64,000 nucleotides of DNA, taken from contig JAPKZD010000014.1 in NCBI GenBank assembly GCA_026393975.1, forward strand, positions 64,486 through 128,485. Direction: 5' to 3'. Source of the DNA: Candidatus Aminicenantota bacterium. Lineage in GTDB: Bacteria > Acidobacteriota > Aminicenantia > Aminicenantales > Saccharicenantaceae. The notes below the pieces were generated by a model. It saw nothing but the letters and a program-made list of their open reading frames with translations, did no database searches and was not told where the DNA came from. Below, piece by piece: positions 48,607-56,814 of this stretch; the first letter of the stretch is position 1; every line of letters begins with the position of its first letter. The position numbers and the translations under genes were made by a program.

Positions 48607-49752
48607 ATGGCCCAAGAAAAACTTCTCCTGATCCCGGGCCCCAGCCCGGTTGTCCCGCGGATCCTCGATGCCCTGGCCAAGCCGACCGTCTCCCACGTCG
48701 GGCCGGACATGGTCCACGATCTCAAAGAAGCTTGCGAGAACCTCAAGAAAATCGTCTTTTGCGAGAACGGGGAGCCCTTCATCGTCTCCGGGGCCGGGAC
48801 ATTGTCCATGGAGATGGCCCTCCTCAACACGGCCGGCCCGGGCGACCGCGTCCTCGTCCTCTCCCAGGGCTACTTCGGACGGCGGATGGCCGACATCTGC
48901 CGGGCCTTCGGCCTCGAGCACGACGTCCTCGAATGTGAATGGGGCCGGGCCGTCACGCCCAGGGAGCTCGAGGCGCGGCTGAAAGGGAAGAACTATAACA
49001 TCGTCGTCTGCACCCACGTCGACACCGCGACCGGCGCCTGCGCCCCCGTCGAGGAATACAGTCAGGTCCTGGAGAAAACGGGGGCTCTCTTCATCGTCGA
49101 CGGCGTCTGCGCCACGGGCGGCGTCCCGGAGCGGATGGATGCCTGGGGCATCGACGTCGTCCTGACCGCGGCCCAGAAGTGCCTGGGCACCCCGCCGGGC
49201 CTGGCCATCCTGGTCCTCTCCGAGTCGGCCATGGAGAAGCGCCGGAGCCTGGCTTCCATCCCGGCCTATTATTCCGACCTCCTCCGCTGGCTGCCCATCA
49301 TGCACGACCCCGCGAAATATTTCTCGACGCCCTGCGTCAACGAGGTCCGTGCCTTCGCCGAGGCGACGCGCATCATCCTCGAGGAGGGCATCGAGGAACG
49401 CTTCGAACGTCACGACCTCCTTGCCGAGGCCATCCGGGCCGGCTTGGCCGCCCTCGGCTTCAGCTTTTTCACCGACCCGCGGTTCACGGCCTCGACGCTG
49501 TCCGTCGTCAGCTACCCGGACGGCGTCGACGACAAGGCCTTCCGCTCGTCGCTTTACGAGAACGGCGTCGTTGTCGCCGGCGGCCTGGCCCAGACGCTGG
49601 GCAAGGTCTTCCGCATGGGACACATGGGCAACTTGACCTCGGCCCAGGTGAGGTTTGCGATCGAGGCCGTGGAGAAGTCGCTCGAGGGGCTCGGCTGCCG
49701 GTTCAAGCCGGGGTCGGGAAGCGAGGCGGTCAACAAAGTCCTCACGGCCTGA
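48607..49752 (+). CDS. Class V aminotransferase (serine/alanine-glyoxylate type)
   Basis: A 381-residue PLP enzyme of the class V family. LLLIPGPSPVVPRILDAL and SHVGPDM are the usual N-terminal motifs; PLP Lys191 lies in TAAQKCLGTPPGLAI; GHMGNLT near the end completes the family pattern. It likely moves amino groups between serine or alanine and glyoxylate or pyruvate, or serves in phosphonoacetate-like metabolism. GAGAGGAAAACG precedes the ATG. The DUF362 ferredoxin gene follows after 19 nt on the same strand and may be co-transcribed. Confidence 0.92.
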   Translation: MAQEKLLLIPGPSPVVPRILDALAKPTVSHVGPDMVHDLKEACENLKKIVFCENGEPFIVSGAGTLSMEMALLNTAGPGDRVLVLSQGYFGRRMADICRAFGLEHDVLECEWGRAVTPRELEARLKGKNYNIVVCTHVDTATGACAPVEEYSQVLEKTGALFIVDGVCATGGVPERMDAWGIDVVLTAAQKCLGTPPGLAILVLSESAMEKRRSLASIPAYYSDLLRWLPIMHDPAKYFSTPCVNEVRAFAEATRIILEEGIEERFERHDLLAEAIRAGLAALGFSFFTDPRFTASTLSVVSYPDGVDDKAFRSSLYENGVVVAGGLAQTLGKVFRMGHMGNLTSAQVRFAIEAVEKSLEGLGCRFKPGSGSEAVNKVLTA

Positions 49753-49771
49753 CGGAAGGAACGGATTCACC

Positions 49772-50845
49772 ATGAAGAGCAAGGTCTATTTCATTCCGGC
49801 GGAAGCGCAAGAGCCCGCCGATGCCCTGGCCGAAAAGGCCAAGAAGGTTTACCTGGCCATGGGGCTCAACGACAGGATCGCCGAGGGGGATTTCGCCGCC
49901 CTCAAGATCCACTTCGGCGAGGTGGGCAACACCGGCTACCTCAAACCCCAATGGCTCACCGGCCTCATCTGGGAGATCCGGCAAAAAACCAACCACGCCT
50001 TCCTGACCGATTCCAACACGCTCTATATCGGCAACCGCTCGAACTCGATCGACCACCTCCGCCTGGCCTGGTCGCACGGCTTCACGCCGGAGACGACAGG
50101 CGTCCCGGTCATCATCGCCGACGGGCTCATCGGCCACGACAAGCAGGAGCCGCGGAGCGCCCAGGCCCGGACCGCTTCCTCCAAGATCGCCAGCGCCGTC
50201 CTCGACTCCGACGTCCTCGTTTGCCTGACCCACGTCACCGGGCACGTCCAGACCGGCCTCGCCGCGGCCATCAAGAACATGGGCATGGGCTGCGCCTCGC
50301 GGGCGGGGAAGCTCGACCAGCATTCCGTGACCCACCCGCGCGTCAATCCCAAGCAGTGCCGAAACTGCAGCGTCTGCAGGACCTTCTGCCCGGAGGCCGC
50401 CATCGTCCAGGCCGAGGGCCACGTCGTCATCGAACCGGCCAAGTGCATCGGCTGCGGAGAGTGTCTCGTCGTCTGCAAGTACGGCGCCATCAAGATGAAA
50501 TGGGACGAGGACTCGCTCCGCCTCCAGGAGAAGCTGGCCGAGTACGCCTTCCGCGTTTTTGAGCACTTCAAGGGAAAGGCCGGCTTCGTCAACTTCCTCA
50601 TCCAAGTCACCAAGGACTGCGACTGCATGTCGAAGAGCCAGAAACGCATCGTCGACGACATCGGCCTCTTGGCCTCCCTCGACCCGGTCGCGGTCGACAA
50701 GGCCACGGCCGACCTCATCGTCGAGCGGGGCGGCGGCGAGGACCCCCTGCGGGCCGGTTACGACATCGACTGGTCGGCCCAGCTCGCCCATGGCAAAAGA
50801 ATAGGACTGGGGTCGACCGACTACAAGCTCATCGAGCTGTCCTAG
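49772..50845 (+). CDS. DUF362 protein with two 4Fe-4S clusters
   Basis: A 357-residue protein. The N-terminal DUF362 part includes FAALKIHFGEVGNTGYLKPQ, TDSNTLYIGNRSN and VLVCLTHVTGHVQTG. The C-terminal part has the two ferredoxin motifs CRNCSVCRTFCPEAA and CIGCGECLVVCKYGAI, each binding a 4Fe-4S cluster. DUF362 Fe-S proteins are widespread in anaerobes; the reaction is not established. The ATG at 49772 follows GGAAGGAAC; the longer frame from 49655 overlaps the aminotransferase gene. This suggests a low-oxygen lifestyle. Confidence 0.92.
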   Translation: MKSKVYFIPAEAQEPADALAEKAKKVYLAMGLNDRIAEGDFAALKIHFGEVGNTGYLKPQWLTGLIWEIRQKTNHAFLTDSNTLYIGNRSNSIDHLRLAWSHGFTPETTGVPVIIADGLIGHDKQEPRSAQARTASSKIASAVLDSDVLVCLTHVTGHVQTGLAAAIKNMGMGCASRAGKLDQHSVTHPRVNPKQCRNCSVCRTFCPEAAIVQAEGHVVIEPAKCIGCGECLVVCKYGAIKMKWDEDSLRLQEKLAEYAFRVFEHFKGKAGFVNFLIQVTKDCDCMSKSQKRIVDDIGLLASLDPVAVDKATADLIVERGGGEDPLRAGYDIDWSAQLAHGKRIGLGSTDYKLIELS

Positions 50846-50902
50846 GCCTGATGCCGCAGGCGGGGCAGGGGCTTCGCAGTCCCGCCGAGCTCGGTTGAGT
50901 GG

Positions 50903-52222
50903 CTACGCCTGTCTGCGAAGGCGGGGGAAGAAGATCCAGACGAGGATCGCGGCCAGGAGCATCACCGACGCCCCGATGAGGACCGCCGCGGTTTCTCCGA
51001 AGCGCTGGGCCGTCGTGCCTATGCCGAGAGCCGCGATGGGCATGGCCCCGAAGAAAACGAAGACGTAGACGCCCATGACCCGCCCGCGCATGGCATCCGG
51101 TGAGTAGGTCTGGACGAGTGCGTTGCATAAGTTAAAAATGAAAATTTGCGATACGCCGGCGCCGAACAGGAGCAGAAGCGACAAGGGAGTCCAGCGGACG
51201 AAAGCGAAGACAAAAATCAGCACCGGCATGGTCAACGTTCCCAGGGTCAGGAGCTTGCCTCGGAAATGGAACCGCCCGAGGCTGGCGATGAGGAGAGCTC
51301 CGGCCATGGCGCCGAGACCGCGGGAGGCCTGGAGAAAGCCGTTGGTTTTCGCGTCCCCGCCGAGGATTTTCACGGCCCAGGCGGGGAGCAGGATTCCGTA
51401 GGCGATCCCGAAGAGGCTGACGATGGCGATCAGAGCCGTGATCGTCCGGACCATCGGGTGTCCCAGGACGTACTTGATGCCCTCCTTGAGATCCGCGATC
51501 GTGGACGTCTTTTCGGCTTTGGGGACGAAAGGCTTGAGCTTCATGAGGGCGAGAGCCGCGATGACGGCGATGAAGGAAATCCCGTTGATGGTGAAGCACC
51601 AGGCCGGTCCGAAAATGGCATAAACGACACCGGCCACCGCCGGGCCGACGGCCGTGGCCGAGTTGAACATGGCCCCGTTGAGGGCGATGGCGTTGGTCAT
51701 ATCGGGCAGGTCGACCATCTCCAGGACGAACGCCTGGCGCGCCGGGGCTTCGAAAGCGTTGGCAACTCCGAGCAGCAGGGCGATGACCAGGATGTGCCAG
51801 GGCTGGACGACGTTAAGGAAGGCCAGCGCGGCCATGACGAAGGCCAAGATCATCATGCTGGTCTGGGTGATGATGATCAGTGTCCTTCGGGACATCCTGT
51901 CGGCGATAACTCCCGCGTAGAGCATGAAGAACCAGCTGGGGACGCCCGCCGCGAAGCCGACGAGGCCGAGGTAGGCGGCGGAATTGGTCAGCTTGTAGAC
52001 CAGAAACATCAGGGCCGTGCTCTCCATCCACGTTCCGAACAGCGAGAACATCTGGCTCCAGAACCAAAGCCGGTAGTTGGGATACTTGAGGGCCGTCACG
52101 GCCTGTTTCCAGCTCAACCGCTTGCGCAGGCCGAAGAGGCGGCGCAGAAAACCGGCGGGCGGCTGGGGCTGAGGATTAAAGGCTGGGTCCTGGCTCATGG
52201 GATCTCGGGACTTATCTCTCAC
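50903..52222 (-). CDS. MFS transporter (MFS_3 / enterobactin-exporter-like)
   Basis: A 439-residue permease with about twelve membrane helices. After a hydrophilic N-terminus the fold begins YPNYRLWFWSQMFSLFGTWM, with the loop motif GVIADRMSRRTLIIITQ between helices 2 and 3 and a second half starting about residue 230. This arrangement fits the MFS_3 group of exporters. The start is either the GTG at 52222 (AGGACAGG upstream, used here) or the ATG at 52198. It lies 12 nt after the cupin gene on the same strand. Confidence 0.88.
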   Translation of the reverse strand: MRDKSRDPMSQDPAFNPQPQPPAGFLRRLFGLRKRLSWKQAVTALKYPNYRLWFWSQMFSLFGTWMESTALMFLVYKLTNSAAYLGLVGFAAGVPSWFFMLYAGVIADRMSRRTLIIITQTSMMILAFVMAALAFLNVVQPWHILVIALLLGVANAFEAPARQAFVLEMVDLPDMTNAIALNGAMFNSATAVGPAVAGVVYAIFGPAWCFTINGISFIAVIAALALMKLKPFVPKAEKTSTIADLKEGIKYVLGHPMVRTITALIAIVSLFGIAYGILLPAWAVKILGGDAKTNGFLQASRGLGAMAGALLIASLGRFHFRGKLLTLGTLTMPVLIFVFAFVRWTPLSLLLLFGAGVSQIFIFNLCNALVQTYSPDAMRGRVMGVYVFVFFGAMPIAALGIGTTAQRFGETAAVLIGASVMLLAAILVWIFFPRLRRQA

Positions 52223-52234
52223 TCCGGTCCTGTC

Positions 52235-52594
52235 CTAGAGGATCTCTTCGTCCCCGGCCCGCCAGGCCGGGTCGACGATGCAGAGAAACGCGAGGTCGTT
52301 CGCGCCCGTGTTCTCGATGAATTGAACGGCCAGGGGCGGGATATAAACGGCCTGCCCCGCCTCGACTTCGGCCCGTTCGCCGTCGACGTGCAGCAGGCCC
52401 CGGCCTTCGAGGACGTAGCAGACCTCGGAGTTCTTCAGCCTGTGGGGCCGGGTTTTCTCTCCGGGCTTGACTACGGCGTGGGCCAGGCTATAGCCGAGGG
52501 CCAGGGATTCTTTGGCCGGATGGAGCAACTCTTTGAGGAAGGAGGAATCGCCAGCTGCAAATTCAAACGTGCTGCCGAGTGACTTGATGATCAT
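52235..52594 (-). CDS. Cupin-domain protein
   Basis: A 119-residue single cupin. The two motifs are RPHRLKNSEVCYVLEGRG and GQAVYIPPLAVQFIEN; the first has one His plus Glu, the second no His, so the metal site is incomplete. Such proteins bind small ligands or act as isomerases. It starts 12 nt after the 3' end of a tRNA-Pro gene on the same strand, with seven T residues and no ribosome site between. It may be co-transcribed with the tRNA and with the MFS gene downstream. Confidence 0.88.
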   Translation of the reverse strand: MIIKSLGSTFEFAAGDSSFLKELLHPAKESLALGYSLAHAVVKPGEKTRPHRLKNSEVCYVLEGRGLLHVDGERAEVEAGQAVYIPPLAVQFIENTGANDLAFLCIVDPAWRAGDEEIL

Positions 52595-52606
52595 GATACA
52601 AAAAAA

Positions 52607-52681
52607 TCGGGGAGGTGGGATTTGAACCCACGACCCCAGCGTCCCGAACGCTGTGCGCTAGCCAGGCTGCGCTACTCCCCG
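52607..52681 (-). tRNA. tRNA-Pro (anticodon CGG)
   Basis: Seventy-five nucleotides on the minus strand fold as a full cloverleaf: acceptor stem CGGGGAG / CTCCCCG with discriminator A, anticodon stem CAGCG / CGCTG around loop TTCGGGA (anticodon CGG), and T stem GTGGG / CCCAC with loop TTCAAAT. No CCA is encoded; a run of seven Ts follows directly. It reads CCG codons, which are frequent in this GC-rich genome. Confidence 0.95.
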
Positions 52682-52695
52682 ACCATGAGCGGCCT

Positions 52696-52724
52696 ATTAT
52701 ACACGTTTCCCTTCCGGGTGGGAA
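52696..52724 (-). promoter_or_regulatory. Promoter of tRNA-Pro
   Basis: TTCCCA (52724-52719), 17-bp spacer, TATAAT (52701-52696) on the minus strand, 14 nt from the tRNA 5' end. Confidence 0.65.
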
Positions 52725-52747
52725 GAGGGTCGGAGAGGCCCCCGGCC

Positions 52748-52774
52748 TTGACGGGGGAGGACGTCTGTTATATG
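52748..52774 (+). promoter_or_regulatory. Possible promoter of the small exported protein
   Basis: TTGACG (52748-52753), 15-bp spacer, TATATG (52769-52774). The spacer is short, so this is tentative. Confidence 0.4.
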
Positions 52775-52809
52775 TAAGGAAACTGAAGATTTCAGGAAAG
52801 GAGAACGCC

Positions 52810-53190
52810 ATGCGTTTTCGCAGCATGACCGCCGGACTGCTTTTGCTCGGATTCCTCGCAACCCTTGTTTTCGGCGCGGCCGCCGTCGATATCAGCGGCG
52901 TCTGGGAGATGACGACGACGCAAACGCCGCAGGGCGACATGACGGCCGACGCGACCTTCGTTCAGGACAAGGAAGCGATCAAGGTCTCGATGACGGGTCC
53001 CCAGGGCATGGAGATGAAGGGCGAAGGGACGGTCAAGGGCCAAGACGTCGAATGGACGGTGACCATCAGCGGCGGAATGGGCGAGTTCGTGCTCGTCTAC
53101 AAGGGCAAAGTCGACGGCGAAACGATGTCCGGAGAGGTTCAGGCGGGTGATTTCGGTTCCTTCCCTTGGACGGCTAAGAAAAAGAAGTAG
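52810..53190 (+). CDS. Small exported protein of unknown function
   Basis: A 126-residue protein with a signal peptide (MTAGLLLLGFLATLVFGAAA) followed by about 100 residues rich in beta-strand: DISGVWEMTTTQTPQGDM, ATFVQDKEAIKVSMTG, WTVTISGGMGEFVLVYKG and FPWTAKKKK. The pattern resembles small lipocalin-like or beta-sandwich ligand-binding proteins, but I cannot name the family. GAAAGGAGAACGCC precedes the ATG; the frame starting at 52615 covers the tRNA and is spurious. Its stop overlaps the nitroreductase gene end by 17 bp on the other strand. Confidence 0.85.
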   Translation: MRFRSMTAGLLLLGFLATLVFGAAAVDISGVWEMTTTQTPQGDMTADATFVQDKEAIKVSMTGPQGMEMKGEGTVKGQDVEWTVTISGGMGEFVLVYKGKVDGETMSGEVQAGDFGSFPWTAKKKK

Positions 53191-53965
53191 CGGAAAGAAC
53201 GTAACGCGCGACTTTGGGAGCTTCCAGGAACTCCCATTCTCCGGCAAGTCCGGCCGCCCGGGCTCCGAGCTCGAAGTGGAGCATGGCGATCCCGCAGTCC
53301 AGGCGGCGCGAGAGTTTCCATTCTCTCTTGCCATTATCCGTGAAGACCGTCACCGTCCGGCCGTCGGCGCGGAACCGCCAGGGTTGACGGTTGTTGGCTG
53401 AAGGGGAGAGCCGGGCGGCCTCGACGGCCGCCTTCATCCCGCCCTCGGGAACACGGCCGCCCTCCATCAACTCCTCGAGGGGCTTCCTGCGGGCCGACCC
53501 GGCGATGACTTTGAAAGTCCTGTCGGTCAGGCTGGGCTTGGCCTTGGGATATCCGACCGGGCTGATGCAGATGACCTTCTCGTTTTCCCCGAGTCCGAGG
53601 CGCGAAGAGACGGCGGCCGGTTTGAACAGCCCGCCGACCCAGCAGGTCGCGAGTCCCAGGGATGTCGCCTCCAGAATAAGGGCCTCGCCGGTGTACCCCG
53701 CACATTCCTGGACCCGGGCGGAATCCATCCGTCCGATGAAGGCGAGGTAGCAGGGAGCGCCGCTGACCCGGCCGTAACTGCCGATGATCCCCGCCGCGAC
53801 CTTGTCGACGGGGTCGCGGACAAGCGCGGCCCGGGCCTCCGGAAAGGGCCGGAAATCCCGGCAGACGCGTTCGAGCCGGTCCAGAAGCTCTCCCCGCGGC
53901 GCCTCGGGCTCGAAGCTCCGCCGGGAAACACGGACGGCGACGGCGTCCAGCCAGGATGAATTCAC
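53174..53965 (-). CDS. TM1586-like nitroreductase-family protein
   Basis: A 263-residue protein similar to the putative-nitroreductase TM1586 group, which has two flavin-fold halves. The N-terminus VAVRVSRRSFEPEAP carries the FMN-phosphate Arg; LEATSLGLATCWVGGLF is the mid motif; ARLSPSANNRQPWRF is the second flavin motif, placed near the C-terminus. It starts at a GTG that overlaps the ATPase stop (GTGA), with GAGGCGG upstream, so it is coupled to the ATPase gene. The longer frame upstream lies inside the ATPase. Substrate unknown. Confidence 0.85.
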   Translation of the reverse strand: MNSSWLDAVAVRVSRRSFEPEAPRGELLDRLERVCRDFRPFPEARAALVRDPVDKVAAGIIGSYGRVSGAPCYLAFIGRMDSARVQECAGYTGEALILEATSLGLATCWVGGLFKPAAVSSRLGLGENEKVICISPVGYPKAKPSLTDRTFKVIAGSARRKPLEELMEGGRVPEGGMKAAVEAARLSPSANNRQPWRFRADGRTVTVFTDNGKREWKLSRRLDCGIAMLHFELGARAAGLAGEWEFLEAPKVARYVLSATSFS

Positions 53966-56658
53966 GCCCGCCGCCTCAGATAAGCCTTGATGACCTCCAT
54001 TGATAGGAAGACGAAGGCTCCGAACGCGAGCGCGATGGCGATGTCCTTGGGCGTCGGCAAAAGGACGCCGAAGCCGCGGCGGATGGACGGGATCATGAGC
54101 AATCCGGCCGTGAGGAGGACTTGAGAGGCGACGGCGATGACGAGCCATTTATGGGGCCGAAGCTTGAAGAAGCTGTACCGGAGCGAGCGCGAATTCAGGG
54201 CGATGATGAGCTCGACGATGAGGAACAGGTAGAAAAGCTCGGTCCGGGCGTGAACGATGTCCTTGAGGTCGTGGATGAAGATGAAGAGGAGGAAAGGGCT
54301 CCACATCAGGACGGCCATGGCCAGAAAGAGAACGACGTCTTTGGTGAAGACCTTCTCGCGGGGATCGCGCGGCGGCCGACTCATGATGTCCGGGTCGGGC
54401 GGCGCGAGGCCCAGGGCCAGGGCGGGCAAGCCGTCGGTGACGAGGTTGATATAGAGGATGGCCGCAGGGAGAAGGGGCAGGTAGTGCGGCCCGAGGATGA
54501 GGACGGCGCCGCCGATGACGATGACCTCGGTGATGTTGCAGCGGAGCAAATAGGTCAGGTATTTCTTGATGTTGTCGTAGATCCAGCGGCCGCGCTCGAT
54601 GGCCATGACGATGGTGGCGAAGTTGTCGTCGTTGAGGACCATGTCGGCGGCTTCCTTGGCCACGTCCGTCCCGGCGATGCCCATGGCCACCCCGATGTCG
54701 GCCTGCTTGAGGGCCGGGGCGTCATTGACCCCGTCGCCGGTCATGGCCACGACTTCGCCTTTCTTCTTCCAGGCCCTGACGATCTTGATCTTGTCCATGG
54801 GGGAGACACGCGCGTAGACCGTGATCCGGTCGACGATCCCTTCGAGCTCTTCACTGCTCATCGCGTCCAGGTCTTCGCCGGTCAGGGCGATGTCGCCGTC
54901 GCGATAGATGCCGATCTCTTTGGCCACCGCGACGGCCGTGAGCTTGTGGTCGCCCGTGATCATGACCGGCTTGATCTTGATGTTGCGACAGACCTGGATG
55001 GCCGCTTTCACCTCGTCCCGCGGCGGGTCGATCATGCCCATGAGCCCCAAAAAGGTCATGTGCTTCTCGATGGTTTCCTCGAGGACGTCCGTGCCCTCCT
55101 TGACCTCGCGATAGGCGAAGCCGAGGACGCGCAGGGCATCGCTGGCCATCTCCGCGTTCGCCTCGAGGATCCTCTGCTTTTCGCCAGCCGTGAGTTCCCG
55201 GCTTTCCCCGGCGTCCTTGACCCGGTCGGACGCGGTCAGCACGAACTCGGGCGCGCCCTTGAGGAAGGCGAGGACCCGGCCATCCTGCATCCGGTGGAGC
55301 GTCGTCATTCGCTTCCTCTCCGAGCTGAACGGGATCTCCTCGACGCGGATGTTCTCCAGGCGGAGCTCGGTCGGGTTGAGGCCGAACTTGGCGGCGGCGA
55401 CGACGAGGGCGCCTTCGGTCGGGTCGCCCTTGACGGCCCAACGGCCGTCTTTCTCGTCGAGCGAGGAATCGTTGCAGAAGACGCCCGCTTTCAGGAGGAG
55501 TTCCAAGTCCGCCCGGGCCGTGGTGTCCTCCGGATCGAGCCCCTTGAATTCGCCCTCCGGGGCGTAGCCCACACCCGTGACCTCGACCGCTCGGCCGTGG
55601 ACGTGGACCTTCCGGACGGTCATCTCCCCCTTGGTCAGCGTCCCGGTCTTGTCCGAGCAGATGACCGTCGTGCAGCCCAGGGTCTCGACGGCGGGCATTT
55701 TCCGGATCAGCGCGTTGTTCTTGGCCATCTGGTGCATGCCGATGGCCAGGGCCCCCGTGACGATGGCGGCCAGGGCCTCGGGAACCGCGGCGACGGCGAG
55801 CGAGACGGCGAACATGATCATCGTGACGACGAACGGCAAGTCGACGGTCCCGACCATGGCCTGGCGGACGATGCTGAAGACGGTGATAAGGAGGCAGATG
55901 ACCAGGGAGATGATGCCCAGCCACTTGCCGATTTCGGCTGTCCTCTTCTCGAGCGGCGTTTTCTCGACTTCGACCGCGGCCACTTCCTCGGCGATCTTGC
56001 CGAATTCCGTCCGCGACCCGGTCGAGGCCACGACCGCTTTGCCGCGGCCGTAGGTGACGATGGTTCCCGTGAAGATCATGTTGGTCCGGTCTTCGACCCG
56101 GACTCCCGCGGCCAGCCGTCCGATATCCTTGGCCACCGGCATGGACTCCCCGGTGAGAGAGGCCTCGTCGCACTTGAGGGAGGCGTTCTCGATGAGGCGG
56201 GCGTCGGCCGGGATCTTGAATCCGGCCTCGAGGAGGAGGATGTCCCCCGGCACGAGGTCCTTGGAGGGGACGTCCTGCTCCTTTCCGTTCCGGATGAGCC
56301 GGACAGTGGGGGAGAGCATCTTTTTCAAGGCCTCCAGGGCTTTTTCGGCGCGGTATTCCTGGAAGAAGCCCAGCAGGGCGCAGAAGACGACGATGACGAA
56401 GATGAGCGTGGCGTCGAAGATCTCGCCGACGGCGGCGGAAAGGACCGTGGCGACGAGAAGGATGATGATCAGGATGTTCTTGAACTGTCCCAGGAAGATC
56501 GTCCACGGCGAGACTTTTTCCTCTTTCTTGAGCTCGTTCGGACCGTGGACAGCGAGCCGGCGGGCGACATCGTCGTCGGAGAGGCCGCGGCGGGGGTCGC
56601 TTTCAAGCGCCTTCAGCGCCTCGGACACATCCAGGGAATGCCAGTTCACGTCGTTCAT
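53962..56658 (-). CDS. P-type ATPase, Ca2+/cation-transporting (P2A/P2B type)
   Basis: An 898-residue pump. The actuator TGES, phosphorylation site CSDKTGTLT (Asp336), the nucleotide domain and [10 protein letters not shown] hinge occur in order, with helices M1-M10. The M4 motif is AAVPEALAA and M6 has [13 protein letters not shown], the Ca2+-ATPase pattern, so calcium export is likely although Mn2+ or other cations are possible. It pumps ions out of the cytoplasm with ATP. The downstream nitroreductase gene overlaps its stop by 4 nt. A divergent S46 peptidase gene shares its upstream region. Confidence 0.93.
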   Translation of the reverse strand: MNDVNWHSLDVSEALKALESDPRRGLSDDDVARRLAVHGPNELKKEEKVSPWTIFLGQFKNILIIILLVATVLSAAVGEIFDATLIFVIVVFCALLGFFQEYRAEKALEALKKMLSPTVRLIRNGKEQDVPSKDLVPGDILLLEAGFKIPADARLIENASLKCDEASLTGESMPVAKDIGRLAAGVRVEDRTNMIFTGTIVTYGRGKAVVASTGSRTEFGKIAEEVAAVEVEKTPLEKRTAEIGKWLGIISLVICLLITVFSIVRQAMVGTVDLPFVVTMIMFAVSLAVAAVPEALAAIVTGALAIGMHQMAKNNALIRKMPAVETLGCTTVICSDKTGTLTKGEMTVRKVHVHGRAVEVTGVGYAPEGEFKGLDPEDTTARADLELLLKAGVFCNDSSLDEKDGRWAVKGDPTEGALVVAAAKFGLNPTELRLENIRVEEIPFSSERKRMTTLHRMQDGRVLAFLKGAPEFVLTASDRVKDAGESRELTAGEKQRILEANAEMASDALRVLGFAYREVKEGTDVLEETIEKHMTFLGLMGMIDPPRDEVKAAIQVCRNIKIKPVMITGDHKLTAVAVAKEIGIYRDGDIALTGEDLDAMSSEELEGIVDRITVYARVSPMDKIKIVRAWKKKGEVVAMTGDGVNDAPALKQADIGVAMGIAGTDVAKEAADMVLNDDNFATIVMAIERGRWIYDNIKKYLTYLLRCNITEVIVIGGAVLILGPHYLPLLPAAILYINLVTDGLPALALGLAPPDPDIMSRPPRDPREKVFTKDVVLFLAMAVLMWSPFLLFIFIHDLKDIVHARTELFYLFLIVELIIALNSRSLRYSFFKLRPHKWLVIAVASQVLLTAGLLMIPSIRRGFGVLLPTPKDIAIALAFGAFVFLSMEVIKAYLRRRA

Positions 56659-56696
56659 GGTGCTGTCCTATTGGAAACGGACTTGGAAAGACCTCT

Positions 56697-56725
56697 ATCA
56701 TAACAGAATGGGGTGGCGTTTTGAA
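56697..56725 (-). promoter_or_regulatory. Promoter of the P-type ATPase operon
   Basis: TTCAAA (56725-56720), 17-bp spacer, TATGAT (56702-56697) on the minus strand. Confidence 0.5.
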
Positions 56726-56754
56726 TGGGGGCGGGCCGGATCGGCCCGGCCAGG

Positions 56755-56783
56755 TTGACTTCCCCGGCATTCTCCATTAAATA
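56755..56783 (+). promoter_or_regulatory. Promoter of the S46 peptidase gene
   Basis: TTGACT (56755-56760), about 17 bp, TAAATA (56778-56783), with CAGGAGG and the ATG following at 56815. Confidence 0.5.
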
Positions 56784-56814
56784 TGGTCTTTCGCTACTTA
56801 TCAGGAGGCAGATC

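Noticed and set aside
52615-52809. N-terminal extension of the small exported protein across the tRNA gene
   Set aside because: It would translate tRNA-Pro antisense; the ATG at 52810 has a ribosome site and begins a signal peptide.
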